A stretch of DNA of 64,000 bases from Allobosea sp. ASV33 (GTDB lineage Bacteria; Pseudomonadota; Alphaproteobacteria; Rhizobiales; Beijerinckiaceae), in NCBI RefSeq assembly GCF_016428755.1, contig NZ_JAELTI010000009.1:1-64000 (forward strand), read 5' to 3'. Each line of letters begins with the position of its first letter. Position 1 is the first letter of the stretch. A program made the translations under genes and the position numbers. The notes beneath the pieces were generated by a model. That model did not search any database. It saw only the letters and a list, made by a program, of their open reading frames with translations, and was not told the DNA's origin. Below are positions 31,996-42,400 of the stretch, piece by piece.

Positions 31996-34152
31996 TCAGC
32001 CGCCGAAGAGCCGCTCGAAGAAGTTCTTCTCTTGCGGGGCCGGGGGCACCCAGGCGCGATCGCCGGTCGGTGGCGGCGCTTCCTGCTGGCGGACCTCCGC
32101 GACCGGGGCGCCGTCGCCGAGCGTCTTCGGGGCGCCCTGCCAGAGGCCTCCCGGCAGCGGAATGGGCTGCGCCCCGGCATGGGCAGCCTTCATGTACTTG
32201 CCCCAGATCTCGCCGGGCAGGCCGCTGCCGGTGACGCGCTTCATCTTCGAATTGTCGTCGTTGCCGACCCAGACGGCCGTGACGAGCTTGGCGGTGAAGC
32301 CGACGAACCAGGCGTCGCCATAATCCTGCGTCGTGCCGGACTTGCCGCCGACCTGCCAGCCCGGGATGTTGAACTTGCTGCCGGTGCCGCCGTTCATCAC
32401 GCCGTAGAACATCATATCGATCATGGCGAGTTGCTGCGGCTGGATGACCTGGCCGAGGCCTGCGGCCTTGCGGGCATAGACCACCTTGCCGTTGGTCTGG
32501 CGGACCTCGCGGATGACATAGGGCAGCACCGACTGGCCGCCATTGGCGAAGGTCGCGTAGGCGGCGGTCATCTCCAGCGGGGTGACCTCCGAAGTGCCGA
32601 GCGCGAGCGACATGTTCGGCTGCAGGGCCGAGGTTATGCCGAGGCGCTGGGCGGTGCGGATGACCTCCTTGGGCGTCACCTCCTGGATCAGCCGCGCGGC
32701 GACGGTGTTGAGCGAATGCTGCATCGCCGTCGCCAAGGTCACCGGGCCGCGATAGGTGCGCGAATAGTTCTCCGGTTCCCAGCCCTTGATCGAGACCGGG
32801 GCGTCGTCGCGGATGGTGTCCGGCGTCATGCCCTTTTCGAGCGCCGTGAGATAGACGAAGGGCTTGAAGGACGAGCCCGGCTGGCGGCGCGCGGCCGTGG
32901 CGCGGTTGAACTGGCTCTTGGTGTAGTCGCGGCCACCGATCAGCGCGCGGATCGCGCCGTCCGGCGCGAGCGAGACGACCGCGCCCTGCGAGGCGTTCAG
33001 CTTGGCGCCCTGCGCCGAGAGCGCATCGACCAGCGTCGTCTCGGCCGAGGCCTGCAGCTTCGAGTCGATCGAGGTCAGGACGGTGACGTCACCCTCGACC
33101 GCGCCGATGAAGTCGTCGAGCACGTCCATGACGTAGTCGGCCGCATAATTGACCGAGCCCGCCCCGACGCGCTCGGGCACCTCGGCCGGCGCCGTCAGCG
33201 CGGTCTTGGCCGCGGCCTGCGTGATGAAGCCCTGATCGGCCATCGCGGCGATGACGAGCTGGGCGCGCTTCTCGGCCAGATCGGGATTGCGGTTGGGCGC
33301 CAGACGCGAGGGGGCCTGGACGAGGCCGGCGAGCATCGCCGCCTCCGCGATCGTCACCGAGCGCGCCGACTTGTTGAAATAGCGCTGCGCCGCAGCCTCG
33401 ACGCCATAGGCGCCCGAGCCGAAATAGACGCGGTTGAGATAAAGCTCGAGGATCTGATCCTTGGTGTAGGTGCGCTCCAGCCAGAGCGCCAGGATCGCCT
33501 CCTGGATCTTGCGGGCGGCGGTGCGCTCCTGCGTCAGGAACAGGTTCTTGGCGAGCTGCTGAGTCAGCGTCGAGCCGCCCTGCATGCCGCCGCGGCCGCG
33601 CAGATTGTTGACGACGGCGCGTGTGATGCCGACCGGGTCGATGCCGAAATGCTCGTAGAAGCGCCGGTCCTCGATGGCGACGAACGCCTTCGGCAGATAG
33701 GGCGGGATCTCTCCGATGGTGACGGTGCGCCCGCCGGTCTCGCCGCGATTGGCGAGCAGCGCGCCGTCGGCGGCCAGGATCGCGATGTTGGGCGGCCGTT
33801 TCGGCACGGTGAGCTGGTTGATCGGCGGCAATTGCGAGGCGTGGTAGGCGATCAGGCCGCCGACGCCGATGACGCACCAGAGGCCGAGCACCATCGACCA
33901 GTAGAACAGGCCACCGAGCAGCGAGCGCCGCCGGCGCCCGCGACGCTTGCCGCCCCCGCTGCCACCGCCACGCTTGTCGCGCTTCGGCGGGTTGCGGAGC
34001 TGCCGGCTCGGCTCGGGCTGCGCCGCGGCCTTCTGGAAGCGGGTGGGACGATCGTCTGGAGAAAGGCGCATGTCACCGTCCACGTGGCGCTCGCCACGCT
34101 CATAACCAAAGGAGGGCTCGCGCCGCTCGCCTCGTGCAATCCGGTCGTTCAT
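31996..34152 (-). CDS. Class A penicillin-binding protein, PBP1a-type
   Basis: Bifunctional peptidoglycan synthase of 718 residues. A basic cytoplasmic N-terminus of about 78 residues, rich in Arg, Lys and Gly, precedes a single membrane anchor (about 79-104). The GT51 glycosyltransferase shows 'AIEDRRFYEHFGID' with catalytic Glu161, 'GGSTLTQQLAKNLFL' and 'IQEAILALWLERTYTKDQILELYLN' (in part). The transpeptidase has SxxK in 'RQPGSSFKPFVY', SxN in 'MQHSLNTVAARLI' and KTG-type 'GGKSGTTQDYGDAWFVG'. The tail is proline-rich. It acts at the outer face of the inner membrane in elongation or repair of the wall. The 280 bases upstream (34153-34432) show no gene and only AT-rich stretches that may hold its promoter. 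Confidence 0.95.
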   Translation of the reverse strand: MNDRIARGERREPSFGYERGERHVDGDMRLSPDDRPTRFQKAAAQPEPSRQLRNPPKRDKRGGGSGGGKRRGRRRRSLLGGLFYWSMVLGLWCVIGVGGLIAYHASQLPPINQLTVPKRPPNIAILAADGALLANRGETGGRTVTIGEIPPYLPKAFVAIEDRRFYEHFGIDPVGITRAVVNNLRGRGGMQGGSTLTQQLAKNLFLTQERTAARKIQEAILALWLERTYTKDQILELYLNRVYFGSGAYGVEAAAQRYFNKSARSVTIAEAAMLAGLVQAPSRLAPNRNPDLAEKRAQLVIAAMADQGFITQAAAKTALTAPAEVPERVGAGSVNYAADYVMDVLDDFIGAVEGDVTVLTSIDSKLQASAETTLVDALSAQGAKLNASQGAVVSLAPDGAIRALIGGRDYTKSQFNRATAARRQPGSSFKPFVYLTALEKGMTPDTIRDDAPVSIKGWEPENYSRTYRGPVTLATAMQHSLNTVAARLIQEVTPKEVIRTAQRLGITSALQPNMSLALGTSEVTPLEMTAAYATFANGGQSVLPYVIREVRQTNGKVVYARKAAGLGQVIQPQQLAMIDMMFYGVMNGGTGSKFNIPGWQVGGKSGTTQDYGDAWFVGFTAKLVTAVWVGNDDNSKMKRVTGSGLPGEIWGKYMKAAHAGAQPIPLPGGLWQGAPKTLGDGAPVAEVRQQEAPPPTGDRAWVPPAPQEKNFFERLFGG

Positions 34153-34432
34153 CCTGCCCCGTTTTCGGCCGCCAAGCCGCCTCGCAAATGCGGTCAGGTC
34201 ACACAGGATTCAAACATGGCGCTTTTAAGGGTTCGTAAAGCGTGCAGCGCGGCGCGGCGGACATAGTTGTCGCGCAAACGTGATCAAGCTTGCAAACACG
34301 CAAACGAAATCGTCAACGAGCCGGATATTGCGCAAGCTTTAGCAGGTTGACTACAAGCGCCTCACCCATGCGGTCATGGCGGTGCCCTGAGGCGAGCTGC
34401 TCGACCCACCCTTCGTCAAAGAGGCCTATTCC

Positions 34433-34825
34433 ATGCAGTCGCTCAATCGCTACGCACCGCATTTCCTCGGTGTCCTGCGCATCGTCACCGCGCTGATCTT
34501 CATCTCACACGGCACGCAGAAGCTGTTCGGCTTCCCGATCATGCCGCCGAACGGCGCGCTGCCGCCGGCCTTCACGCTGTACTGGTTCGCGGGCGCTCTC
34601 GAACTTGTCGGCGGCCTGCTGGTCCTCGTCGGCTTCCAGACCCGGATCGTCGCCTTCATCCTGTCGGGCCAGATGGCCTTCGCCTACTGGATGGCCCATG
34701 CGCCGAAGAGCCCGTTCCCCGTCGCCAATGGCGGCGATGCGGCGGTCCTCTACTGCTTCGTCTTCCTGTACCTCGTCTTCGCGGGCGCCGGCGCCTTCGC
34801 AATCGACAAGGACAGCCGCGGCTGA
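34433..34825 (+). CDS. DoxX family membrane protein
   Basis: Small inner-membrane protein of 130 residues with four hydrophobic segments. The DoxX signature is clear: 'LGVLRIVTALIFISHGTQKLFGF' (about 12-34), 'WFAGALELVGGLLVLVGFQTRIVAFILSGQMAFAYWM' (about 48-84, in part) and a C-terminal 'LYLVFAGAGAFAIDK'. DoxX proteins are linked to thiol/redox stress or quinone-dependent processes, but the biochemical role of most members is unknown. It ends 23 bases before a strong hairpin that also terminates the convergent thioredoxin gene, so it is probably monocistronic. Confidence 0.92.
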   Translation: MQSLNRYAPHFLGVLRIVTALIFISHGTQKLFGFPIMPPNGALPPAFTLYWFAGALELVGGLLVLVGFQTRIVAFILSGQMAFAYWMAHAPKSPFPVANGGDAAVLYCFVFLYLVFAGAGAFAIDKDSRG

Positions 34826-34848
34826 GCCTCAAGCATTCGAACAAAAAA

Positions 34849-34874
34849 GGCCCGCCTCCTGCCGGAGGCGGGCC
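34849..34874. terminator. Bidirectional intrinsic terminator between doxX-like gene and trxA
   Basis: An exact 11-bp stem (GGCCCGCCTCC and its complement) closes a TGCC loop. On the minus strand it is followed by a run of six T (AAAAAA at 34843-34848 on the plus strand), ideal for ending trxA. On the plus strand only TTT follows, weaker but usable for the doxX-like gene. Confidence 0.9.
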
Positions 34875-34898
34875 TTTCGATTCAGGCCGCAGCGCGAA

Positions 34899-35219
34899 TC
34901 AGACCGCCGCGGAAATCCAGCGCGAGAGATCGCTCTTGGGGGCGGCGCCGACTTTCTGCGAGGCGAGCTTGCCGTCCTTGAACAGCATCAGCGTCGGGAT
35001 CGAGCGGATGCCGAACTGGGCCGGGATTTGCTGATTCTCGTCGACATTCATCTTGACGATCTTGACCTTGCCGTTGAGCTCGGTCGCGATTTCCTCGAGC
35101 GCCGGGCCGATCATGCGGCAGGGGCCGCACCATTCCGCCCAGAAATCCACCACGACCGGCTCGGACGACTTCAGCACGTCGGCCTCGAAGCTCTGATCGG
35201 TAACCTTGCTCGTTGCCAT
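34899..35219 (-). CDS. trxA: Thioredoxin
   Basis: Cytosolic dithiol oxidoreductase of 106 residues, the standard length. The active site is '[21 protein letters not shown]' with Cys31 and Cys34; the cis-Pro is in '[14 protein letters not shown]' near residue 73; and Asp24 buried near the site is kept in 'VVVDFW'. It reduces disulfides in ribonucleotide reductase, peroxiredoxins and similar partners. ATG 35219 is chosen; the open frame upstream to 35258 has no ribosome site. A terminator follows immediately. In related Hyphomicrobiales trxA sits beside addA, as it does here apart from one intervening gene. Confidence 0.97.
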   Translation of the reverse strand: MATSKVTDQSFEADVLKSSEPVVVDFWAEWCGPCRMIGPALEEIATELNGKVKIVKMNVDENQQIPAQFGIRSIPTLMLFKDGKLASQKVGAAPKSDLSRWISAAV

Positions 35220-35336
35220 GACTGGCCGCCTTTCGGTTTCAATGGGCGGCAATGCCACCCTTCGCCAGCGAAGCTATGAACGCCGGCCCCCCGGGTCAAG
35301 GCGCGTGCACCGCAGGGCTGAATCGTGCCGGCTGCG

Positions 35337-35996
35337 TCACGAACCGCCCGAGACGAGGCTCGCCCCGACATTGATCGCCATCGCCAGGATCGAGGTGTTG
35401 AAGACGAAGGCGAGAATCGAGTGCAGCAGTACGACGCCGCGCGCCTCGCGTGTGGTCACGCCGACATCCGAGGTCTGCGAGGTGCAGCCGATCGTATAGG
35501 CGAAATACAGGAAATCGACATAGTCGGGATCGGCCTCGCCGGGGAAATCGAGACAGGGCTCCTTCCGGCCGCCGCGGTAGTAGACGCCGGCATAGTGCAG
35601 CGTGAAGAACGCGTGCAGCAGCGTCCATGAACACAGGATCGTGACGCCGCCGAGCGCGAGATGAAGGCCGCGATCGGGGGCGGGCACGGCGCCGATGCCG
35701 GTAAGTTGAAGCACGATGGCGACAAGGCTCGCCCCCGTCGCCAGACAGGCGATGACGAGGATGGCGAAGGCGCCCTCGTCCTGCCGCTCGGCCCGCGCCC
35801 GGATCTGCTCGACCGTTTCGGTGAACATCGTCGTCGCCAGCAGACAAAGATAGACGATAGCCCCCGCATCCCAGGCGACCAACAGCCGCGTCGCCCAGCG
35901 CCAGTTGCCGGGCAGCAGCAGTGCGAGCAGGATGCCGGCGGCCAGAGCCGCCACAAGGCGCGGGCGCAGCGCGAGAGAATGAGGCAGGAGCTTCAT
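35337..35996 (-). CDS. DUF1345 family membrane protein
   Basis: Integral membrane protein of 219 residues with about six hydrophobic segments. DUF1345 features include 'LLVAWDAGAIVYLCLLATTMF' near residue 40, 'HAFFTLHYAGVYYRG' near 128 and the strongly conserved 'PDYVDFLYFAYTIGCTSQTSDVGVTTREARGVVLLHSILAFVFNT' region near 155-200 (quoted only for its core: YVDFLYFAYTIG, QTSDV). The latter resembles an ion-channel pore helix, and the family is sometimes compared to potassium-channel-like pores, but no function is established. Its ATG overlaps the addA stop by four bases (35993-35996), so it is translated with addA even though no functional link is known. Confidence 0.88.
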   Translation of the reverse strand: MKLLPHSLALRPRLVAALAAGILLALLLPGNWRWATRLLVAWDAGAIVYLCLLATTMFTETVEQIRARAERQDEGAFAILVIACLATGASLVAIVLQLTGIGAVPAPDRGLHLALGGVTILCSWTLLHAFFTLHYAGVYYRGGRKEPCLDFPGEADPDYVDFLYFAYTIGCTSQTSDVGVTTREARGVVLLHSILAFVFNTSILAMAINVGASLVSGGS

Positions 35997-38900
35997 GGCC
36001 GGAACGATCCCTCGGTTGTGCTGCCGCGTTCGCCCGCCGCCAGCGCGGCGAGCGCCTGATCGAGCCGGCCGGCATCCAGTTCGAAACAGGTGAGACTGGC
36101 GGTGTAGATCGCCAAGGCCCTTACGGTGCGACCTGGATAGATCTCCCGCATCAGCGCGGCATAGGCGGCGAGCTGCGCGACCGTCGTGACGGGGATGGCA
36201 TCGACCTCTCGCGGCGGACGCGCCGTGGTCTTGAAATCGGCGACGATGACGGCGTCGGCGGTGACGGCCAGCCGGTCGATCCGGCCGGAGACGGCGCGCC
36301 ATTCGCCGTCCGGCATGCGGATCGAGCCCGCGACAGGCACTTCCGCCAAAGCGTCGGGTGCAAAGAGCCCGGCTAGCGCGGGCGCCGCTAGCAAGCGCAC
36401 GGCGTCCGCGACGATGGTGGCCCGCCTCTCGGGGCGAAGCGCTCCGCCGCGCGCTTCGGCAAGGGCTTCGGCAGCTACAAGGCGACGCGTCTCGGGAACG
36501 CCCGGCAGGACTTGCAGAAGCAGATGGGCCAACCGGCCGGCCGCAGCAGCCTCGGCCAGGAAGGGGCCGTCGCCGGGCCGCTCCTCACCATCGGCAGCGG
36601 TGAGAGCGCTCGACGGCTTCAGCGGCGGCAAGGGCTCGGCATCGCGGATGACCCGCTTCGCCAGCCAATCCGGCACGGCGAGGGGCTTTGCCTCGCCTTC
36701 CAACCGGTTGGCCTCATGCTCCATCGACGACGGGGCCGAGACCATGAAGCGCAAGCTGATGTCGTCGCCCTCGCCGATCAGCTTCAGGCCGGCATCCGAC
36801 TGCATCAGCCCCTGCTCGATCATCGCGTACCAGCTTCCGGGCGGTGCCTCGCCCTTGGGCTGCGCGCCGCAGACGATCAGGCGGTCCTCGGCGCGGGTCA
36901 TCGCGACATAGAGGAGGCGGTGATGCTCCTCGACCATCTGCGCGACCACCAAGGCCTTGGCCGCCTCGGTCGCCCCGACATCCTCGGCGGAGGCCGGCGG
37001 CCAGAGCGGCACGAGCCCGCCTGATGGCGTCCGCACGGCGATGATCTTCGGCAGGCGCCTCGCGCCCGGCTCGACGCCGAGATCGGCGAGGATGACGATC
37101 TTGGCCTCAAGCCCCTTCGAGCCGTGCACGGTCATGACGCGAACTTCGCCGGCGCTGGCCGAGAGATCGCGCTTCACATCGGCGGCGCTGCCGGCGACAT
37201 GCTGGAGGAAGCCGGAAAGCGAGGGGCCGTAGCGGCGCTCATGATCGAGCGCGGCGTTGAGGAAGGCGTCGAGCGCATCGCCCGCTTCGGCGCCGAGCCG
37301 GGCCAGCGCCAGATTGCGCCCGCCGCCGGGGCCGAGCAGGTCGGCGAAGAAGCGGAACGGTCCTTGCCGCCCGGCCTGCTGCGTCCAGTGGACGAGCTTC
37401 GCTTCGGCCGCGGCATAGCGCGGCTCTTCCGCCGCAGCTTCCTGCAAGGCGGTGCGCAGCGAGCCCTGGCGGTTCGGCGCGAGGCGGAGAAGGTCGTCGT
37501 CGTCGAGATCGATCAGCGGCGTCTTGAGCGCGGTCGCGAGCGCCAAGTCGTCGTCGGGCAGGAGCAGGGCGCGGCCGAGCACGACGAGGTCTTCCACCGC
37601 CGGATGCTCCGCCAATGTCAGCCTGTCGCGACCGGCCACGGGGACATCGGCATCCTTCAGCGCCTTGACGATCGCCTCGAACAGCGCGCCGCGCTGGCGC
37701 AGCAGGATCATGACGTCGCCGGCCGCGAAGGGATGGCCGAGATCGTCGCGGCGGTCGCGATGCCAGCGCTGCAAGGTCCGCGCGATGCGCCCGGCGAGCT
37801 TCACCGTGCCGCCGCGGCGCTCCGGCGCATCGACCGGCGTGGTCCAGGCATCAGGCGGCTCGCCCGTGTCATTGGCGGCGAGCGGCCAGATATCGACGGT
37901 GCCGGGCGCATTGCGGCGGACGGTATCGTGGATTTCAGGCCGCTCCGCGCCGTCGAAGACGAGACCGCGCGCATGCGCGGGCAAGGCGAAGACGGCATCG
38001 ACCGCCTGCATGATGTCCGGCGCCGAGCGGAAGGAGGTGTTGAGGCTGATCGCCTCGAAATCGCGTTCCGCCGCTCTGATACGCTGGCCGAGCGCGCGGC
38101 GCTCCTCGCCGAAGGCGGCAGGTGCGGCGCCCTGGAAGCCGTAGATCGACTGCTTCTCGTCGCCGACGACGAAGATGGTGCGCGGCTTGGCCCGGAGATC
38201 GTCTCCGCCCGTGAACTCCTCGGCGAGCTTGCGCAGGATCGCCCATTGCGCCTCGCCGGTATCCTGCGCCTCGTCGAGCAGGATGTGGTCGATGCCGGCA
38301 TCGAGCTTGTAGAGCACCCAGGCCGCCTCGACCCGCTCCAGCAGCGAGCGCGTACGCGCGATCAGGTCGTCATAGTCGAGCAGCGAGCGCAGGCTCTTCT
38401 GGCGCTGGTAAGAGGCGAGCATGCGCGTCACCAGCAAGGCGAGCGCCGCGCTGCGATCGCGGATCGCGACGGCGTTCAATTGCTCGGAGGCGGTCAACAG
38501 GAGGGTGGCAAGTTCCTCCAGCGTGACAAGCAAGGCGCCGTCGAACTCGGATTTGCCCTTGCCGCGGATATTGGCGTTGATCGTGCCGGCCTCGGTGATG
38601 AAGCCGCGCCGGCAGAAACCGACGGGGTCACCGTCATCCTGCCCGGCGAGAAGGGTGCGCAGGTTGGTCGCGAAGTTCTGGCGGGTGGCGCTGCCGGCCC
38701 GAAGCGCCTCGATCAGGGCAAGCAATCCCGGCAAAGCCGCCAGATCGGCGCGGAAGCGCGCCTTGATCGCGTCTGCCGACAGGTCAGGCGCGATGCCGAG
38801 GAAGGCGGCGATGCCTGCTGTCACCACCTCTGGGTCACGGGCACGGCCATTCTCGTCGCTGAACAGGGCGCGCTGTCGCAGCGCCTCCTGGAACATGGTC

Positions 38901-39487
38901 TCGAACGAGTCCTGCGCCGCCAGCCGCGCCAGCAGATCGAGCGCGCGCGCCTCCGGCCCGTTCGGCTGGGCCGTGACGAGGGCGAGCAATTCGCGGCGCG
39001 CCGCACGCAGCATCTCGGCCTGCGCCAGATCGTCGGCGACCTCGAAACGCGGCGGCACGTTTGCTTCGAAAGGTGCCGCCTGCAGGACACGGGTGCAGAA
39101 AGCGTGGATCGTCTCGATGCGCAGGCCGCCCGGCGTCTCCAGCGCCTGCGCGAAGAGGCGGCGGGCCTTGGCCCGCTCGGCCATCGTCGGCGCGCGGCCG
39201 GTGAGCTGCGTCAGCTCTCGCCCCAGCGCCTCGTCGGAGAGCGTCGCCCAGTTGCTCAGCGCCTTGAAGATGCGGTTCGCCATATTGGCGGCGGCCGCCT
39301 TGGTATAGGTGATGCAGAGCATCCGGCTGGGCGCGACATCGTCGAGCAAAAGCCGCAGCACGCGGTTGACCAGCACATGGGTCTTGCCCGAGCCGGCATT
39401 GGCCGAAACCCAGGCGGAGAGGCCGGGATCGGCGGCCTGTGCCTGGCGCTGGTTGGTGAGCGGCGGGACGATCCAGCCGGGCTTCAT
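35993..39487 (-). CDS. addA: Double-strand break repair helicase-nuclease subunit AddA
   Basis: Large subunit of the alphaproteobacterial AddAB complex (1,164 residues), which resects double-strand breaks for RecA loading. It is a UvrD-type helicase: Walker A 'VSANAGSGKTHVLVNRVLRL' near residue 27, motif Ia 'CITYTKAAAANMANRI', motif II 'HILLDEAQDTGEAQW' near 400, 'FVVGDEKQSIYGFQGA' near 440 and motif VI 'LLYVAMTRAEDRLIVCG' near 875. The C-terminal RecB-type nuclease shows 'GRIDRLAVTADAVIVADFKTT' and 'AQLAAYAALMREIYPG'. The start at ATG 39487 overlaps addB by four bases. A long open frame on the plus strand opposite this gene is a GC-driven shadow. Confidence 0.96.
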   Translation of the reverse strand: MKPGWIVPPLTNQRQAQAADPGLSAWVSANAGSGKTHVLVNRVLRLLLDDVAPSRMLCITYTKAAAANMANRIFKALSNWATLSDEALGRELTQLTGRAPTMAERAKARRLFAQALETPGGLRIETIHAFCTRVLQAAPFEANVPPRFEVADDLAQAEMLRAARRELLALVTAQPNGPEARALDLLARLAAQDSFETMFQEALRQRALFSDENGRARDPEVVTAGIAAFLGIAPDLSADAIKARFRADLAALPGLLALIEALRAGSATRQNFATNLRTLLAGQDDGDPVGFCRRGFITEAGTINANIRGKGKSEFDGALLVTLEELATLLLTASEQLNAVAIRDRSAALALLVTRMLASYQRQKSLRSLLDYDDLIARTRSLLERVEAAWVLYKLDAGIDHILLDEAQDTGEAQWAILRKLAEEFTGGDDLRAKPRTIFVVGDEKQSIYGFQGAAPAAFGEERRALGQRIRAAERDFEAISLNTSFRSAPDIMQAVDAVFALPAHARGLVFDGAERPEIHDTVRRNAPGTVDIWPLAANDTGEPPDAWTTPVDAPERRGGTVKLAGRIARTLQRWHRDRRDDLGHPFAAGDVMILLRQRGALFEAIVKALKDADVPVAGRDRLTLAEHPAVEDLVVLGRALLLPDDDLALATALKTPLIDLDDDDLLRLAPNRQGSLRTALQEAAAEEPRYAAAEAKLVHWTQQAGRQGPFRFFADLLGPGGGRNLALARLGAEAGDALDAFLNAALDHERRYGPSLSGFLQHVAGSAADVKRDLSASAGEVRVMTVHGSKGLEAKIVILADLGVEPGARRLPKIIAVRTPSGGLVPLWPPASAEDVGATEAAKALVVAQMVEEHHRLLYVAMTRAEDRLIVCGAQPKGEAPPGSWYAMIEQGLMQSDAGLKLIGEGDDISLRFMVSAPSSMEHEANRLEGEAKPLAVPDWLAKRVIRDAEPLPPLKPSSALTAADGEERPGDGPFLAEAAAAGRLAHLLLQVLPGVPETRRLVAAEALAEARGGALRPERRATIVADAVRLLAAPALAGLFAPDALAEVPVAGSIRMPDGEWRAVSGRIDRLAVTADAVIVADFKTTARPPREVDAIPVTTVAQLAAYAALMREIYPGRTVRALAIYTASLTCFELDAGRLDQALAALAAGERGSTTEGSFRP

Positions 39488-42400
39488 GCCTCGCCCCCTT
39501 CGTCCCCACCGGGCGCGGCCGACCACTCCTTGACGCGGGCGAGGTGGTCGTAGGGGCTGGCATAGCGGATATAGTCAGGCGCGCGACGCGAGACGAAGGG
39601 CTCGCGGCCGGAGCGCAAGCGATCGAGATATTCGAGCAGGCGTTCGAGATGGCGCGCGGCGACATCGGCCAAGGATTCGCCATCGAATTCCAGCGGCTTG
39701 TCCTTGGCCCAGCCTTTGGGATCGTGGTGGAGCTTCATGTAGAGGACCGCGGCGACCGGCGTCGGGCCCACCAAACCCTCAAAGCCGGCGCGGGCGGCAA
39801 GCTCCGCCTCCAGCGTCAATTGCGGGGCAAAGCCCTTCTCCACCTGCGCCTTGCTCGGCGGCGCGCCGGTCTTGAAATCGACGATGCGCAGCGCCGGTTC
39901 GCGCGTCAGCTCGATCCGGTCGGCGCGGCCGCTCAGGCGGAAGATGCTGCCATCGGCGAGCGGGAAGCTCGCGCCGGTGAAGAGCTCGACGCCGATATTG
40001 GCGATGTCGCCGCGTCGACGCTCCTCCCAGCGAATGAAATGCCCGGCCGTCAGCAGGAAGCGCGGCCACCAGAACGCGCGGACCTCCGGCACGTCGTCAT
40101 AGGCGCGGAAGAGCCGGGCGCCGATCCCGACCAGTTGGCCCAGCGCATCGGCCGGCAGAGCTTCGGGATAGGTCGTGGTGAATTCCTCGACGATGCCGTG
40201 CAGGAGCTTGCCGCGATCCTGCGCGGTCGGGTCGGCCACGAGATCGTCGAGCGCGTCGAGCTTCAGGATCTTGCGGGCATGGATCTGGTAGGGGTCGCGA
40301 TAGAGCGTCTCGACCTCGGTGACGCTGAGCGAGAGCGGCTGAAGGTCGCGCGGCGGGCGTGGCGCCGGGCGGCCGATCGGCTTCGCATCCGCGGGCGCGC
40401 TCAGCGCGCCGGCCAACACCCGCAGCTTCGCGCCTTCGTCCACGGCCTTCGTCCAGACCGGTTGCGGCGTCACCGCCTGAAGGCGCTGCCAGAAGCGGGA
40501 GGCGATGGTCTCCGCCTCGCCGGCCTTGCGCGGGCGCGTCAATGTGACCTCGGGCGCGAGCGCCGCCATGACGAAATCATGGGCGGTCTGGCCGACGCGC
40601 CGCTCGGGTGGCGACAGGCCGAGCTCGGCGCGCATCGGCCGGTTGATGAAGGAATCGGTGGTGGTCTGCGGCGGCCAGACGGTCTCGTTCAGGCCGCCGA
40701 GAACGACATGGTCGGCCTCCAGCAGTCGCGCTTCGAGCAGCCCCCAGATCGCGACGCGCGGATAGCCCGGCGCCGCCCGCTTGACCACGGTTTCCGCCAG
40801 AAGCCCGTCGAGAATGGCGACGAAATCCCGTGCCGTCCCGTTCGGCGGCATCACGGGCTCGGCGCCGGCCAGCTCGTCGAAAAGCCCGGAGAGCGCTTCG
40901 CCATCCGGCCCGACATAGGCGAGCGGCGTGCCGGTCTCGCTGAGGCTGAAGGCGGTAACAGTCGCGCGCGCCGCCGAAACGACGGCGGCCAATGACGGCG
41001 CCTCGGCAGCGAACGCCTCGCGCAAAGCGGCGCTGGCCGCACCGAGCGCATGCAGCACCTTCGCCGCGGCGGCCTGATCTTCGGCCGTCAGGCGCTTGCG
41101 CGGACGCGGGACATGCCCGCTCTCGCGAATCGGCTCCCAATTCGCCAGTGCGGCCTCCAGGCCCGGCATGCCGCGGCCGACCGCCTGGCCGCGCCATGTC
41201 CCGATCTCGAGCGTAGCAGCGCCACGCGCGAGCACATCCCGGCCAAGGCCCAGGCGGCAGAGCGGATGGGCCATTAACGGCACGAGAGAAACTGGCGCCA
41301 TCTCGGCCAGTACGGCTTCGAGGACGAGCCGCAGCAGCGAGCCCGCTGGCCAGCGCCCGAGCGGCAGACCGGCGGAATCATCGACCTCGACACCCCAGCG
41401 CTTGAGCTCGACGGCGACGCGCTCGGCGAGGCCGCGATCCGGCGTCACCAGTGCCGCGTGGGCGCCCGGCCGTTCCAGAGTCTCGCGCAAGGCGATGGCG
41501 ACGATCAGCGCCTCCTCGCGCTCGTCCGCGGCTTCGACGACGCGCAGGCCCTTGAAACCCTCAGCTGCCATCGCTTGCGGGATGCGGGCGCCGATATCGG
41601 ACCAGAGTTCGGTGACCGAGGCGGGCAGCATCGCCTCGCGCAGCAGCGCGGCGCGGGCCTCACGCGCGGCATCGGGCTGCGACAGCTCGCGCACGTCGTC
41701 GCGGACAGCTTCGAGCGTCTCCAGCAGGTGGTGCAGGGCGGCTTGCGGGTGGGACGGGGCAGGTTCCCTGACGATCGCGTCCCAGGCGCGCTGCTCCAGG
41801 CCGAGATCGATGCCGGGCAGGACCACGGCGCCGTTCGGCAGGCGGGCGATGGCCGCGAGCAAACGTGCGGTCGCGGGGACCGTGCCGGTCGAACCGGCCG
41901 CGATGATCGGCCCGGCCGCACCGCCGGCGGGCAGACGGTCGCGCTCGGCCGCGAGCATGCGGTTGCGGAAGTCGGCCGGGTCGCAGGCGCCGCGTTCGGC
42001 CAGAATCTCGGGCCAGGCCTCGCCGAGAATGGCGAGGAAGCCGGCATTGAGCTGCCAGACGCGGTCGAAGCGCGCGGCATCGAGCGAGGCCAATCGCTCG
42101 ACCGAGACGTCCTCGGTCTGCATCTGGTCGAGCAGGGCCGCAAGGTCACCGGCGAGGCCATAGGCCTCGGCCAACGTCGCCGGCACCAGGGCGGGCTCGC
42201 TCGGATCGAGCCGGAGATGGTTGCGATTGGCCGTACGGCCCCAGGCGTCGACCAACCGCGTCAGCAGCATGCGGCGTTCCAGCGGCGCGATCGGGGCGAC
42301 GCGTGCCTCCGCCCAGGCGCCGGCACCGATCAGGGCGGTCTCGGCCTCGTCGACATCGCCGAGCGGGACGATGCGCGGCAGGAGCAGCGGCCTGCCGCCG

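Noticed and set aside
37124-39553. 809-codon open frame antisense to addA
   Set aside because: Low-complexity composition and no motifs, while the opposite strand encodes all helicase motifs of AddA.
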